64,000 nucleotides of DNA from Herbaspirillum sp. meg3 (GTDB lineage: Bacteria; Pseudomonadota; Gammaproteobacteria; Burkholderiales; Burkholderiaceae_D): assembly GCF_002257565.1 (NCBI RefSeq), contig NZ_CP022736.1:2232001-2296000 (forward strand). The letters run 5' to 3'. Of this stretch, positions 41,407 to 51,570 are shown piece by piece. A program made the translations under genes and the position numbers. Under the pieces are notes generated by a model that was not told where the DNA came from, searched no databases, and worked only from the letters and a program-made list of their open reading frames with translations. The stretch's first letter is position 1; the number at the start of each line of letters is the position of its first letter.

Positions 41407-42387
41407 ATGAAAAAAATATTTAATACTCTTCTGTTGCTTTGTGTCGCCCTAGCATGCGGGGCGGCTTACTGGCTGAGCCAGCCGATTATCGAGGAAGGGC
41501 AAAAACCGGTTGAATTCACCATCACGCCGGGGGCGGGCATCAATGGCGCCGCCCAGCAGATCGCCGACGCCGGCGCGCCGGTCAATCCGATCCTGTTCGC
41601 CTTGCTGGCGCGCGGCAGCGGCAAAGGTAATCGTATCAAGGCCGGCAGCTACGAGCTGAAACCGGGTTACACGCCATTGCGCCTGCTGGAACAACTGGTG
41701 CGTGGCGAATTTGCACAGGAATCGCTGACCATCATCGAAGGCTGGAGTTTTCGGCAGATGCGCCAGGCGATCGCCGACCACAAGGGACTCAAACACGATA
41801 CCGCCACGCTTTCCAACAGTGAGCTGCTGGCCAAGCTGACTACCGAATTTGCCGCACCGGAGGGCTTGTTCTTCCCGGACACTTATCTGTTCGCCAAAGG
41901 CGCCAGCGACATGCAGATCTATCGTCAGGCATTTGCATTGATGAACAAGCGTCTGGCCGAGGCCTGGAGCAAGCGCGACCTGTCGTTACCTTACAAGACG
42001 CCGTACGATGCGCTGATCATGGCATCCATTGTCGAAAAGGAAACAGGGCAGAAGTCCGAGCGCGGCATGGTGGCAGGCGTATTCGTCAATCGCTTGAAAA
42101 CCGGCATGCTGTTGCAAACGGATCCCACCGTTATTTACGGCATGGGCGAGCGCTATCAGGGCGTCATCCGCAAAAGCGACCTGTTGACCGACACGCCTTA
42201 CAATACCTATACCCGCAAGGGCATGCCGCCAACGCCGATTGCCTTGCCGGGTGCGGCATCGCTGGCAGCGGCAATGAATCCGGACAAGACCGACGCGCTG
42301 TATTTTGTGGCGCGCGGCGACGGCACCAGCCATTTTTCCAGCAACCTGAGCGAACATAATCAGGCGGTCAACAAATATCAACGTTGA
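41407..42387 (+). CDS. mltG: Endolytic murein transglycosylase MltG
   Basis: 326 residues with a single N-terminal membrane anchor (about 4-24). A LysM-like segment follows, then the YceG catalytic domain with the catalytic Glu in ASIVEKETGQ. Downstream motifs are VFVNRLKTGMLLQTDPTVIYGMG and YNTYTRKGMPPTPIALPG. MltG cuts nascent glycan strands in the periplasm near active peptidoglycan synthases. It is followed by tmk and holB, the usual bacterial order (mltG-tmk-holB). Confidence 0.94.
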   Translation: MKKIFNTLLLLCVALACGAAYWLSQPIIEEGQKPVEFTITPGAGINGAAQQIADAGAPVNPILFALLARGSGKGNRIKAGSYELKPGYTPLRLLEQLVRGEFAQESLTIIEGWSFRQMRQAIADHKGLKHDTATLSNSELLAKLTTEFAAPEGLFFPDTYLFAKGASDMQIYRQAFALMNKRLAEAWSKRDLSLPYKTPYDALIMASIVEKETGQKSERGMVAGVFVNRLKTGMLLQTDPTVIYGMGERYQGVIRKSDLLTDTPYNTYTRKGMPPTPIALPGAASLAAAMNPDKTDALYFVARGDGTSHFSSNLSEHNQAVNKYQR

Positions 42388-42441
42388 TCTGCATCGCAAC
42401 GACTCCACGCTGAAACTTTTTATCTGACGAAGACGGATCAC

Positions 42442-43050
42442 ATGGCATCAGGCAAATTCATCACCTTTGAAGGCATCGACGGCGCGGGCAAGTCGACGCA
42501 CATCGCTTTCGTCGCCGACCTGCTGCGTGCACGCGGACTGACTGTCGTCACCACGCGCGAGCCGGGCGGCACCGAACTGGGCGAAAGTCTGCGTTCCATG
42601 GTGCTGCATCAAAAGATGCATCTCGAAACCGAGGCGCTGCTGATGTTTGCAGGCCGTCGGGAGCATCTGGCGCAAGTCATTGAGCCGGCGTTGGCGCGCG
42701 GCGACTGGGTGATCTCCGACCGGTTTACCGACGCGACATTTGCCTATCAGGGTGGTGGCCGCCATCTGTCGCTGGACAAGCTCGACGCGCTGGAACAGTG
42801 GGTCCATCCGCATCTGCAGCCCGATCTGACGCTGTTGTTCGATGTGCCGCTGGAAGTGGCGCGTGCGCGTCTTGATGCCGAGCGCACGCTGGACAAGTTC
42901 GAGCAAGAGAAAGCGGATTTTTTTGCTGCTACGCGCGCTGAATATCTGCGCCGGGCCAAGCAGTTCCGGCAGCGTTTCCGCGTCGTCGATTCGACGCGTT
43001 CCATCGCCGACATTCAGCAAGAGATCGCGCAGTTGCTGGTGGATGTCTGA
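42442..43050 (+). CDS. tmk: Thymidylate kinase
   Basis: 202 residues. P-loop FEGIDGAGKSTH at the N-terminus, TTREPGGTELGE, the DRF motif in VISDRFTDATFAYQGGGR, and the substrate-closing segment near RTLDKFEQEKADFF. The enzyme phosphorylates dTMP to dTDP. Length is normal. It is cotranscribed between mltG (54 nt upstream) and holB (58 nt downstream). Confidence 0.95.
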   Translation: MASGKFITFEGIDGAGKSTHIAFVADLLRARGLTVVTTREPGGTELGESLRSMVLHQKMHLETEALLMFAGRREHLAQVIEPALARGDWVISDRFTDATFAYQGGGRHLSLDKLDALEQWVHPHLQPDLTLLFDVPLEVARARLDAERTLDKFEQEKADFFAATRAEYLRRAKQFRQRFRVVDSTRSIADIQQEIAQLLVDV

Positions 43051-43108
43051 GCGGATTTCTGAGATACACCTATTTTCCGATCAACGTTTTATCCTTGATT
43101 GATCACGC

Positions 43109-44137
43109 ATGAGCAATACCGTTTTCCCTTGGCTGCAGGATAGCTGGCTGCAACTTCAGCAGTTGCGCGCCCGCTTGCCGCACGCCATTTTGTTCTACGG
43201 CCCCGAAGGCATCGGCAAGACTGACTTCGTCGAGTCATTTGCACAATCGCTGCTATGCGAAAACGTCCAGCCTGACGGTCACGCCTGCGGCACCTGTTCT
43301 TCCTGCGGCTGGTTCTCGCAATACAATCACCCAGATTATCGCCGTGTCCGGCCCGAAATCCTTGATGGCGAAGATGCCGCCGATGACGGTGAGGGCGAGG
43401 AAAAGAAGACAGCAAAGGCCAGCAAAACACCTTCGAAGGAAATCAAGATCGACCAGATTCGCGCCTTGTCTGATTTCATGAACGTGTCCACACACCGTTC
43501 GGGCATGCGCGTAGTGGTGCTGTACCCGGCCGAAGCGCTCAATACCGCCGCCGCCAATTCTTTGCTGAAAACGCTGGAAGAGCCGCCGCCGAGCACCATG
43601 TTCCTGCTGGTGTCCAACCGGCTCGACCGTTTGTTGCCTACCATCTTGTCGCGCTGCCGTAAATTCGCGCTGGCACTGCCGTCGCATGATGAAGGCCTGG
43701 CCTGGCTAAAGCAGCAGAACGTCAAAGATGCCGATGTCTGGCTGTCGGAGCAGGGCGGTGCACCGTTGGCGGCATTGAATGCCTCGCAGGGCGATAGTCG
43801 CGAAACGATGGATGAGTTTCTGCGTTCGTTGAGTCATCCCGGCATCGACGTGGCGCTGAAGACTGCCGAGCGGCTGCAGAAAATTCCGGTTGTCGATTTG
43901 GTGGGCTGGCAACAGCGCTGGCTATATGATTTGTTTTCGCTGAAATCCGGCGGCCCGATTCGCTACTATCCGCGCTATAGCAAAGAGCTTGGCGCGCTGA
44001 GTGGTCGCATTGATACGGCGACGATCGCGTCTGCGCTGAAGGCTGCCAATGATCGCCGTGCGATTGCGGATCATCCGTTGTCGGCAAGGCTGTTCATTGA
44101 AGAAATGCTGATCGAGTATTCGACCTTGTTCGTTTAA
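43109..44137 (+). CDS. holB: DNA polymerase III delta' subunit
   Basis: 342 residues. The AAA+ clamp-loader domain starts with AILFYGPEGIGKTDFVESF, and the zinc-binding Cys cluster is CGTCSSCGW after an earlier Cys. The SRC-type motif appears as ILSRCRKFAL. An acidic/lysine-rich insertion, DGEDAADDGEGEEKK followed by KASK, sits at about residues 92-110 between the zinc region and the helicase-like core; this is common in Burkholderiales. The C-terminal domain is helical. The protein is part of the sliding-clamp loader. Confidence 0.93.
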   Translation: MSNTVFPWLQDSWLQLQQLRARLPHAILFYGPEGIGKTDFVESFAQSLLCENVQPDGHACGTCSSCGWFSQYNHPDYRRVRPEILDGEDAADDGEGEEKKTAKASKTPSKEIKIDQIRALSDFMNVSTHRSGMRVVVLYPAEALNTAAANSLLKTLEEPPPSTMFLLVSNRLDRLLPTILSRCRKFALALPSHDEGLAWLKQQNVKDADVWLSEQGGAPLAALNASQGDSRETMDEFLRSLSHPGIDVALKTAERLQKIPVVDLVGWQQRWLYDLFSLKSGGPIRYYPRYSKELGALSGRIDTATIASALKAANDRRAIADHPLSARLFIEEMLIEYSTLFV

Positions 44138-44210
44138 GCAGACCGCGTTTTGTTAGCGGCTTTTAGCTTGATCAACCAACCAACTGATTTATTTTTACTA
44201 CGTTTTCAAC

Positions 44211-44714
44211 ATGGGCTTTAACTATACGCATCGCCTGGCGCGCCAGGAAGACCTGAACGCTATCGTCGCCATCTACAACAGCACCATTGCCTCGCGAGAA
44301 GTGACGGCCGACACCGAACCGGTTTCGGTGGAGTCGCGCCAGGCCTGGTTCGACGAACACACTCCCGACAAGCGCCCGCTGTGGATTGCCGAGCGCGACG
44401 GTGAAATTATCGGCTGGCTGTCGTATTCCAACTTCTATGGCCGTCCGGCATATTCAGGCACCGCCGAGTTGTCGGTCTATATCCATGAAAAGGCGCGTGG
44501 CCAGGGATTAGGGCGTTATTTTTTGGAGCAGGCCATTGCGTTTGCACCCTCGATCAATGTGCACACACTGCTGGGATTCGTGTTTGGTCACAATCAGCCA
44601 AGCCTGAAACTGTTTGAGGCATTTTCTTTTGAACGCTGGGCCAATATGCCACGGGTCGCAACGCTGGACGGCATTGAGCGTGATCTGGTGATTTTGGGTA
44701 AGCGTGTGGCTTGA
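44211..44714 (+). CDS. GNAT-family N-acetyltransferase (phosphinothricin acetyltransferase-like)
   Basis: 167 residues. Characteristic segments are IVAIYNSTIASREVTADTEP, WIAERDGEIIGWLSYSNFYGRPAYSGTAELSVYI and the CoA loop EKARGQGLGRYFLEQAI. These belong to the Pat/MnaT branch, whose members acetylate phosphinothricin or methionine sulfoximine-like amines. Substrate cannot be set from sequence. It lies 73 nt after holB with a bidirectional terminator beyond it. Confidence 0.85.
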   Translation: MGFNYTHRLARQEDLNAIVAIYNSTIASREVTADTEPVSVESRQAWFDEHTPDKRPLWIAERDGEIIGWLSYSNFYGRPAYSGTAELSVYIHEKARGQGLGRYFLEQAIAFAPSINVHTLLGFVFGHNQPSLKLFEAFSFERWANMPRVATLDGIERDLVILGKRVA

Positions 44715-44790
44715 GCTAACTGATCGTCAGATTTGCCGGCGGTGAGCGGGGCAGTTGCCGATCTGCGGATCGGTGTTTTCTGCACTGAAG

Positions 44791-44820
44791 AAAAAAGGGA
44801 AGCAGAAGCTTCCCTTTTTT
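44791..44820. terminator. Bidirectional intrinsic terminator
   Basis: Perfect 13-bp stem AAAAAAGGGAAGC / GCTTCCCTTTTTT with a 4-nt AGAA loop, between the convergent GNAT and TonB receptor genes. It has T-runs in both directions. Confidence 0.9.
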
Positions 44821-44837
44821 GTTTTTGGTGCAGGCGA

Positions 44838-47075
44838 TCAGAAGTCCACTGAAGCCGACGTAATGAAGGTGCGAGGCGCGCCTTGAACCAGGTAACCCAG
44901 GGCCGAAGAGCCACCTGCCGATTCCCAGTAGCTGCGGTTGGTCAAGTTCTGAATGCCGCCGCGCAGAGTGACGACCTTGCCGCCGATGTCAGTCAGGTAA
45001 CGTGCGCCAATATCCATCCGTGTCCATGCAGGAATTGCCTGAGTGTTGGCCGAATCGACATATTGCTTGGACGTATAGATCACGCGGCCGCTAACCGACA
45101 GGCCTTGTACCCCTGCGACATCCCAGTCGGCACCGACGTTGGCCATGGTCTTCGCCGTACCGATGGCATTCTTGCCATCGTAGGTACCGTCCTGAGTACG
45201 TTTCTGCTTGGCATCCAGCAAAGTGAGGCCGGCCAGCAGATGCAAGCCGCGCATCGGATCGCCGAAGGCTCCGATTTCAATACCCTGATTTTCTTGTTTG
45301 CCGCTGGTTGTATAAGTCGGCGTGGCACTTGGCCCCGTCTTGATGACGTTCGGCTTCTCGATGCTGAACAGGGCGACGGTCACTCCAACTTTGCCTGCAT
45401 CATATTTGACCCCGACTTCCTTCTGTTTCGACTTGTACGGAGCAAGCAGAGAGCCAAAGTTGGTGGCAGTAGTGTCGGATACTTTAGTGCCCGGTTGCAG
45501 GCCTTCGATGTAGTTGCCGTACAGCGATACTTGTTTGGTCAGTTTGTAGACGATGCCGGCAACGGGAGTGACGGTGCCATTGTTATAGTAGTCACTCTGC
45601 AGATGGGTGTTGTAGTCGTAACCGATTGTCTTGAGGCGCTGATAGCGTCCGCCCAGAGTCAGTTGCAGACGCTCATCCAGAACCGACAGCGTATCCCCGA
45701 GCGCGATGCTCGACAGCTGTGTCTTGGTCGTAGTTTGCGGACTGGCGAGGCTGCCGCCGAAGAAGTCCAGCGCCGGCTGTGCAGAGGTGCTCGGTGCATA
45801 CAGGTTGCCGGTCGTCGCGGTGCCCAGTGACATCGCGTAGGCGTTGCGCGAATCTTGCCAGTAGCTGGAAGCAGATGCGCTGACCGAGTGTTTTACGCCA
45901 CCAGTGGCGAATTTGCCGCGGATGCCGACTTCGCCGGTCCAGACGTAATCTTCGCGCGAGTTATCGAAGCGGTTGGACGTGAAATTGCCGTTGGTGCTGT
46001 TGACATTCGGTGTGGCCAGGCTGTTGTTCTCGGTTCCCTGGCGCATGCCCAGGGCGAACCACGACGTTACATCTTGCGCCACATCCCACTCTCCGCGGAC
46101 GGTGCCGAAGATATCGCGCTCATTGGAGTAAAACCACTTCTGCCCATAGTTTGAAGAAGCGCTCGGCACCGACGGTACATAACCGGCAGGGGCAGCCGCA
46201 ATGCGTACGCTCGGGCGAGTGGAGCTCAGGTTGTATTCCTGCAGACCAAGATCGGCCGACAGGCGGAAACTGTTGCCGCGATAATCGACGCCGATGGTCG
46301 CCATGTTCAGCTCGCGGTTTTCATTGTCGATGGCAGTGCCGCCGGCACGGCGCACAGCGTTCAGACGCAAGCCCAGACGCTCTTCCGGGCCAAAACGGCG
46401 ACCGATATCAGCTGCGACGTAGGTCTGGCCGCCTGATTCGATGCCTGCTGTGAATTGCGTTGTCGGCTCGGACGATGCACGCTTGGGCAACAGATTGATC
46501 GTACCGCCGATTGCATTGCCGCCAGGTGTGGCGCCATTCAGGAAGGCACTGGCACCGCGAAACACTTCCACACGCTCCAGCATTTCGGCCGCCACGTACT
46601 GGCGTGGCAGCAGACCATACAAGCCGTTGTAGGCGAGGTCATCCGAATTGGTGATAAAGCCGCGGATCATGTACGACTCCTGATAGTTGCCGTAGCCGCG
46701 CGTGACACGAATGGTCGGGTCATTCAGCAACACATCACCGACACCCTTTGCTTGCTGATCCTTGATGAGTTGTTCCGTGTAGGCAATGCTGTTGAATGGC
46801 GTTTCAAGAAAATCCTTATTGCCCAGAAATCCCACCCGGCCACCGCGCGCCACCTGACCACCTGCATATGCAGGCGGTAACCCATCTGCTGATGCATCCG
46901 CGGAGGCATTGACGGTCACGGACGGTAACGCCTGATCCGTTTTCGCATCGTTGACCGCAGCCGCTGGCGACGCAGCGGCAGAAGCTGCTTGTGCGCGTAC
47001 CTGGCCGGAGTAAGTCATGGGAACGATGAATGCGACAGCCAATGCGGCAGCGATAGGGGTAAGGCGGTATTGCAT
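44838..47075 (-). CDS. TonB-dependent siderophore receptor
   Basis: 745 residues with a signal peptide (cleavage near QVRAQA). The plug domain (about 85-220) has FNSIAYTEQLIKDQQAKGVGDVLLNDPTIRV, the RGF motif and VEVFRGASAFLNGATPGGNAIGGTINLLPKRA. A 22-strand barrel follows, ending in a terminal Phe. The layout is that of FhuE/FoxA-like ferric-siderophore receptors. A Fur-box-like sequence lies about 110 nt upstream of the start, fitting iron regulation. No siderophore synthesis gene is nearby, so uptake of a foreign siderophore is likely. Confidence 0.88.
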   Translation of the reverse strand: MQYRLTPIAAALAVAFIVPMTYSGQVRAQAASAAASPAAAVNDAKTDQALPSVTVNASADASADGLPPAYAGGQVARGGRVGFLGNKDFLETPFNSIAYTEQLIKDQQAKGVGDVLLNDPTIRVTRGYGNYQESYMIRGFITNSDDLAYNGLYGLLPRQYVAAEMLERVEVFRGASAFLNGATPGGNAIGGTINLLPKRASSEPTTQFTAGIESGGQTYVAADIGRRFGPEERLGLRLNAVRRAGGTAIDNENRELNMATIGVDYRGNSFRLSADLGLQEYNLSSTRPSVRIAAAPAGYVPSVPSASSNYGQKWFYSNERDIFGTVRGEWDVAQDVTSWFALGMRQGTENNSLATPNVNSTNGNFTSNRFDNSREDYVWTGEVGIRGKFATGGVKHSVSASASSYWQDSRNAYAMSLGTATTGNLYAPSTSAQPALDFFGGSLASPQTTTKTQLSSIALGDTLSVLDERLQLTLGGRYQRLKTIGYDYNTHLQSDYYNNGTVTPVAGIVYKLTKQVSLYGNYIEGLQPGTKVSDTTATNFGSLLAPYKSKQKEVGVKYDAGKVGVTVALFSIEKPNVIKTGPSATPTYTTSGKQENQGIEIGAFGDPMRGLHLLAGLTLLDAKQKRTQDGTYDGKNAIGTAKTMANVGADWDVAGVQGLSVSGRVIYTSKQYVDSANTQAIPAWTRMDIGARYLTDIGGKVVTLRGGIQNLTNRSYWESAGGSSALGYLVQGAPRTFITSASVDF

Positions 47076-47182
47076 GGGATCCTTTGATATGGGAAATAGT
47101 CGAAAATCGTGGGCTCGTGCATGACGGAGACCGAATACGTTAGCGGCCGAACATCATGGCGAGTATGCTGAGTCGGATTTAT

Positions 47183-47202
47183 TATAATTAAGAATCGTTA
47201 TC
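47183..47202 (-). promoter_or_regulatory. Candidate Fur box upstream of the TonB receptor
   Basis: TATAATTAAGAATCGTTATC; its last 19 bases match 12 of 19 positions of the Fur consensus GATAATGATAATCATTATC, with a good right half (ATCGTTATC). It is about 110 nt from the receptor start. Confidence 0.5.
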
Positions 47203-47387
47203 GTTTGTATTCGTAATTGTGTTTGATTGCTTAATTTACGTAAATTTTTGCTCGCTTGTTGCGTACTTGCTCAAAAAGTTTTCTTTTGGAAATAATTTGG
47301 TGCTCTAGTCACCGTTTGAGTTGCCGCGGCAGTGTGCTGTCAATCCGGTCTGGCTGCGTCAGGAGCAGGGCGACATATAATTCCCTC

Positions 47388-48692
47388 ATGCCGATACTTT
47401 CCCTTTCTCGCCCTTTGCCTCAGCATCAGCTGTTGCTACGCCTGTTCTGGATGCGTTGCATCGCAACGCTGGCGCAAGCTTTGCTGGTTGCCGGCGCCTA
47501 TCTGGGGATGGAGCTCAGCTTGCCGCTGACACCCTTGTGTGCGGTGTTGATGCTAATGCTGGCATTCAATGGCCTAACCTGGTGGCGTATGCGGCTGGTG
47601 TATCCGGTGCGCGAGCTGGAGCTGTTCTTTCAGCTCTTTGTCGATATCAGCGGCTTGTCGGCGTTGCTGTATTTCACCGGTGGTGCGACCAATCCCTTCG
47701 TGTCTTTTTACTTACCGGCGCTGGCAGTCGGTGCAGCAATCCTCGCACCACGCTACGCGTTTGTGCTGGCGCTTTATTCCTTCGCTTGTTATTCGGGACT
47801 GACTTATCTGTATCAACCCTTGCATGTCCACGACCATGATCAGGCCATGGCCTATCATCTGGCCGGCATGTGGGTCAATTTTCTGGTCTCGGCGGCATTG
47901 ATTACGTGGTTTGTGACACGCATGTCGGCGACCGTACGCGCCCGTGATGCACAGCTCGCGCAAGCGCGTGAACAGCAATTGCAGGACGAGCGCATCGTCG
48001 CCCTTGGTACGCAAGCTGCCAGTGCGGCCCATGAAATGAGTACACCGCTGGCGACCGTTGCCGTGATTGCCGGCGAGTTGCGTATCGAAGCCGGACGCAA
48101 CGGCGCGCTCACGATGTATCGCGACGATCTGGCGATCGTGGAAGAGCAGATCGCCGCTTGCAAGATCGCGCTCGACCGCATGGGCATGGATGTTCAGGTG
48201 CACGGTGGGTACGCAGATACTGCAGCGCCTGTACGCTTGACGGATTGGTTGCGGCATTTTGTTGATACCTGGCGCTTGCGTCATCCCGCCATATCGATTC
48301 ATCTTTCGCTGCCTGCTGAAGCGATGCCGGTCAAAAACCAGCAATTGATCGGACAGATTCTGTTGACGCTATTGGACAACGCCGCGCAGGCAGTCAACGA
48401 AGGCGGCAAGATCGACATGGCATTGAGCATGTCGTGCAATGAGGCTATGATTCGCGTCGTCGACGATGGGCCGGGCATTGCGCCCGATCAGCTCAAACGC
48501 CTTGGCTACGAACCGGTGCGTAGCAATACCGGCGGCAAAGGTATCGGTCTGATGCTGGCCTTTGCCACGGCACGGCAATTCGGCGCAAAACTGATGTTGA
48601 CTTCGGACGAGGGGCGCGGTGTTTGCGCGACCTTGACGGTTCCCTTGCAAGACAATAGAACTGCTCCACAGAAGAAAGAAAAATTACAATGA
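47388..48692 (+). CDS. RegB/PrrB-like redox-sensing histidine kinase
   Basis: 434 residues from ATG 47388; the frame runs 44 codons further upstream through non-conserved sequence. Six membrane segments span about 20-190, with the redox-box-like motif TGGATNPFVSFYLP in the loop where RegB interacts with quinone. The H-box is ASAAHEMSTPLAT with His215, followed by TLLDNAAQAV, DDGPGIAPD and GGKGIGLML of the ATPase. RegB kinases report the redox state of the respiratory chain. The stop overlaps the partner response-regulator start by 4 bp. Confidence 0.88.
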   Translation: MPILSLSRPLPQHQLLLRLFWMRCIATLAQALLVAGAYLGMELSLPLTPLCAVLMLMLAFNGLTWWRMRLVYPVRELELFFQLFVDISGLSALLYFTGGATNPFVSFYLPALAVGAAILAPRYAFVLALYSFACYSGLTYLYQPLHVHDHDQAMAYHLAGMWVNFLVSAALITWFVTRMSATVRARDAQLAQAREQQLQDERIVALGTQAASAAHEMSTPLATVAVIAGELRIEAGRNGALTMYRDDLAIVEEQIAACKIALDRMGMDVQVHGGYADTAAPVRLTDWLRHFVDTWRLRHPAISIHLSLPAEAMPVKNQQLIGQILLTLLDNAAQAVNEGGKIDMALSMSCNEAMIRVVDDGPGIAPDQLKRLGYEPVRSNTGGKGIGLMLAFATARQFGAKLMLTSDEGRGVCATLTVPLQDNRTAPQKKEKLQ

Positions 48693-49240
48693 GCGCAGCT
48701 TTTTTGATCCTTGATGATAACGACGTCTTTGCCTCCACATTGGCGCGTTCGCTATCGCGCAGAGGGTTTTCTGCGACGGTCGCCCATAGTGGCGAAGAGG
48801 CGATGAAGGCCGCCGCCGATACCGATTTCGCCTATGCCACGATCGATTTGCAATTGCAGAAGGATTCCGGCTTGCAGTGGATTGCGCCATTGCGGCAACA
48901 GTTGCCTCACGCTCGCTTGTTGGTGCTGACCGGTTACGCAAGCATTGCCACGACGGTGCAAGCGATCAAGGCGGGTGCCGACAACTACCTTGCCAAACCG
49001 GCGAATCTGGATTCCATTCTTTCAGCGCTTGAACATAGCGCCAACGATGCCGACAGCGAGAGCGACGGCGCGGACAATGCGGACATCGCCGTCCCTTTGT
49101 CGGTGGAGCGTCTCGAATGGGAACACATCCAGCGTGTGCTGGCCGAACATCAAGGCAACATCTCCTCGACAGCGCGTGCGCTCAACATGCATCGCCGCAC
49201 TTTGCAGCGCAAACTGGCCAAACGTCCGGTCGCAAAATAG
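48689..49240 (+). CDS. RegA/PrrA/ActR-type response regulator
   Basis: 183 residues. The receiver has FLILDDNDVFAST, phospho-acceptor Asp53 in ATIDLQLQKDSGLQW, and Lys in ADNYLAKPAN. A short linker leads to a Fis-type helix-turn-helix, GNISSTARALNMHRRTLQRKLAKRP, the hallmark DNA-binding domain of RegA, without a sigma-54 AAA+ domain. It probably controls redox-responsive genes, possibly including the TonB receptor and PepSY genes that follow. Confidence 0.9.
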   Translation: MSAAFLILDDNDVFASTLARSLSRRGFSATVAHSGEEAMKAAADTDFAYATIDLQLQKDSGLQWIAPLRQQLPHARLLVLTGYASIATTVQAIKAGADNYLAKPANLDSILSALEHSANDADSESDGADNADIAVPLSVERLEWEHIQRVLAEHQGNISSTARALNMHRRTLQRKLAKRPVAK

Positions 49241-49342
49241 GCCTTTCGAAGCTCGTCACAGGCACTCCTGCGACAATCGGTCGCATTCCCAATCGCCGCA
49301 CTACGCACTAGGATGCCCCCTTTGTTTCTAGGGGGAAGTCTG

Positions 49343-51559
49343 GTGAAAAAGCTATTCGGTAAAGTCTTGCCGCCACGGCGCGCGGTTGTCATCGCCATCT
49401 TGAGTTTGTCGGGAACAGCCGGTGGCACCGCCATGGCTGCCGGTGATGTACTGGAGACCATTGAAGTACGCGAGACGCGAGATGAACCGAATGAAAAACT
49501 GCCGCTGGATCAAAGCGCATCGACCGCCAGCCGACTCGGACTGAGCGTACGCGAAACGCCCGGCAGCATCAGCATCATCGATCGCAGCGCCATCGAAGCG
49601 CGCGGCGCCAGCGACACGCAGCAGATCTTGCGAGGTATTCCCGGCGTCACGGCGTCTGCGCCACCAGGCCAGGCGGGTTTCGTCTCTTATCGCGGTTTTT
49701 CTGCGTCGCAAATCACGCAGCTTTTTAACGGTATCACCGTCCAGTATGACTCCATCTCGGCTCGACCGATCGATAGCTGGATTTACGATCGCGTCGAAGC
49801 AGTCGGCGGTGCATCCGGCTTCGTCAACGGCGCCGGATCGGTTGGTGGTGCGATCAACTACATCACCAAGCTCGCCAATCGCGATGGCAACACGGCACAG
49901 CTTTACGGCAGCTATGGTTCGAACAATTCATCAGTCGCCGCCGCAGGGATCAATCGCAAGATTGGTGGCGAGAATTCATCCGATGATGGTGCTGGTGTGA
50001 CCAACTACCTGCGCATCGACCTCAGCCGCAGCGGCAGCGACGGTTATGTCGATGGTGAGAAGCGTCGCTCTCTGAGCGGTGCTTTTTCGCTGTTGACCGA
50101 CATCACGCCGCAGTTGTCGCATACGTTGGCCTATGAATATCAGCAGGAACACGTTGACCGCCCCTACTGGGGCACGCCGCTGCTCAACCCGACTACCGGC
50201 GTCGGACGCATCGATCCCGCGACGCGCTTTAAAAATTACAACGCCAACGATGGCGTTTATGAACAAACCGTGGAATGGTTTCGCTCCATTGTTGACTATC
50301 GTCTGTCTGCCGACACGTCGATCAAGAACACCTTCTATCACTACAACGCCTTGCGCGACTATCGCAATGTCGAGGTGTATCGCTACAACGCCACCAATAC
50401 GCAGGTCGTGCGCAATTCAGCATTTCTGCAGCGGCACGATCAGGAGCTGACCGGCAATCGTCTGGAGTGGCAGCACCATGGCAAGCTGGGCGCGATGCAG
50501 TCCGATTGGGCCGGCGGCGTCGACTACAGCATCAATCGGATGAAACGGTTTCCGCGCACTGTCGCCGGACCGATCAGCTCGGTTGATCCCTACAATTTCA
50601 GCACGGAGAGCTTCTTTTCCATTCCAGGCATGACGCCGGATTTCGTTCCGGATCGTAGTAATCGCGTCACCACGCTGGCAGCCTTTCTTGAGAATCGCAC
50701 CCGGCTCTTGTCTTCACTGTCCTTGGTCACGGGGTTGCGCCACGATCAGATCAAGCTGGAAGTCGAAAACCTGCGCACGGCCAGCGCGACTGATCCTGCG
50801 TATTTCAGCAATACCTATCGCCCGACTACCGGCCGGGCGGGGTTGGTATGGGACATCACGCCGAGCGCCAATGTATTCGTCCAGTACAGTACGGCGGCAG
50901 ATCCACCTGCAGGTGTGTTGACGACGGCGAGTTTCAGCCAGGTGCGCGATTTCAATCTGACTACCGGCGATCAGGTCGAAGCCGGCAGCAAGTTCGATTT
51001 TTGGGACGGACGCGGCAACGCGACGATTTCTGCTTACGCGATCAAGCGCAAGAATCTGGCGGTCACCGATTCCACCAATCCCAACAATACGGTGCCGGCA
51101 GGCCAGCAGTCTTCGCGCGGGCTGGAGTTTGCGTTCGGTGTGCGGCCGGTAAAGAATGTGCGCCTGCAGGGCAATTTTTCACTGGTTAAGGCGCAGTACG
51201 ATGACTTTACCGAAAGCGTCGGAGGTGTGGCCGTGTCGCGCGCCGGCAAGCGACCCACCAATACACCGATGCGCGTCGCCAACCTGTGGCTGGACTACGC
51301 CTTCATGCCAGGCTGGAACGCAGGCCTCGATGCGCGCGCAGTATCGTCGGTCTACGGCAACACGGCAAATACACTCAGTGCGCCAGGCTACGCCATCTTT
51401 GGCGCCAGCCTGAGTTACAAGATCCAAAGCGTCGCGACTGTGACTGCGCGCGTCAAAAACCTGACCGATAAAGTGTATGCCGACAACGTAACCTCGGCGC
51501 CGATGTTTTACCTCGGCGCACCGCGTACGTTTGAAATCGCTGTACTGGCGAATTTCTAA
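49343..51559 (+). CDS. Second TonB-dependent siderophore receptor
   Basis: 738 residues from GTG 49343, chosen because AGGGGGAAG lies 6 nt upstream; ATG 49313 is also open. A signal peptide (cleavage near TAMAA) is followed by a TonB-box-like ETIEVRE. The plug contains ETPGSISIIDRSAIEARGA, SYRGFSASQITQLFNG and VEAVGGASGFVNGAGSVGGAINYITK. The barrel ends in a terminal Phe (VLANF). I see no convincing Fur box upstream, unlike the first receptor. The next gene, a PepSY membrane protein, starts 12 nt later, an arrangement typical of iron or siderophore loci. Confidence 0.88.
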   Translation: MKKLFGKVLPPRRAVVIAILSLSGTAGGTAMAAGDVLETIEVRETRDEPNEKLPLDQSASTASRLGLSVRETPGSISIIDRSAIEARGASDTQQILRGIPGVTASAPPGQAGFVSYRGFSASQITQLFNGITVQYDSISARPIDSWIYDRVEAVGGASGFVNGAGSVGGAINYITKLANRDGNTAQLYGSYGSNNSSVAAAGINRKIGGENSSDDGAGVTNYLRIDLSRSGSDGYVDGEKRRSLSGAFSLLTDITPQLSHTLAYEYQQEHVDRPYWGTPLLNPTTGVGRIDPATRFKNYNANDGVYEQTVEWFRSIVDYRLSADTSIKNTFYHYNALRDYRNVEVYRYNATNTQVVRNSAFLQRHDQELTGNRLEWQHHGKLGAMQSDWAGGVDYSINRMKRFPRTVAGPISSVDPYNFSTESFFSIPGMTPDFVPDRSNRVTTLAAFLENRTRLLSSLSLVTGLRHDQIKLEVENLRTASATDPAYFSNTYRPTTGRAGLVWDITPSANVFVQYSTAADPPAGVLTTASFSQVRDFNLTTGDQVEAGSKFDFWDGRGNATISAYAIKRKNLAVTDSTNPNNTVPAGQQSSRGLEFAFGVRPVKNVRLQGNFSLVKAQYDDFTESVGGVAVSRAGKRPTNTPMRVANLWLDYAFMPGWNAGLDARAVSSVYGNTANTLSAPGYAIFGASLSYKIQSVATVTARVKNLTDKVYADNVTSAPMFYLGAPRTFEIAVLANF

Positions 51560-51570
51560 GCAGCGCAGCC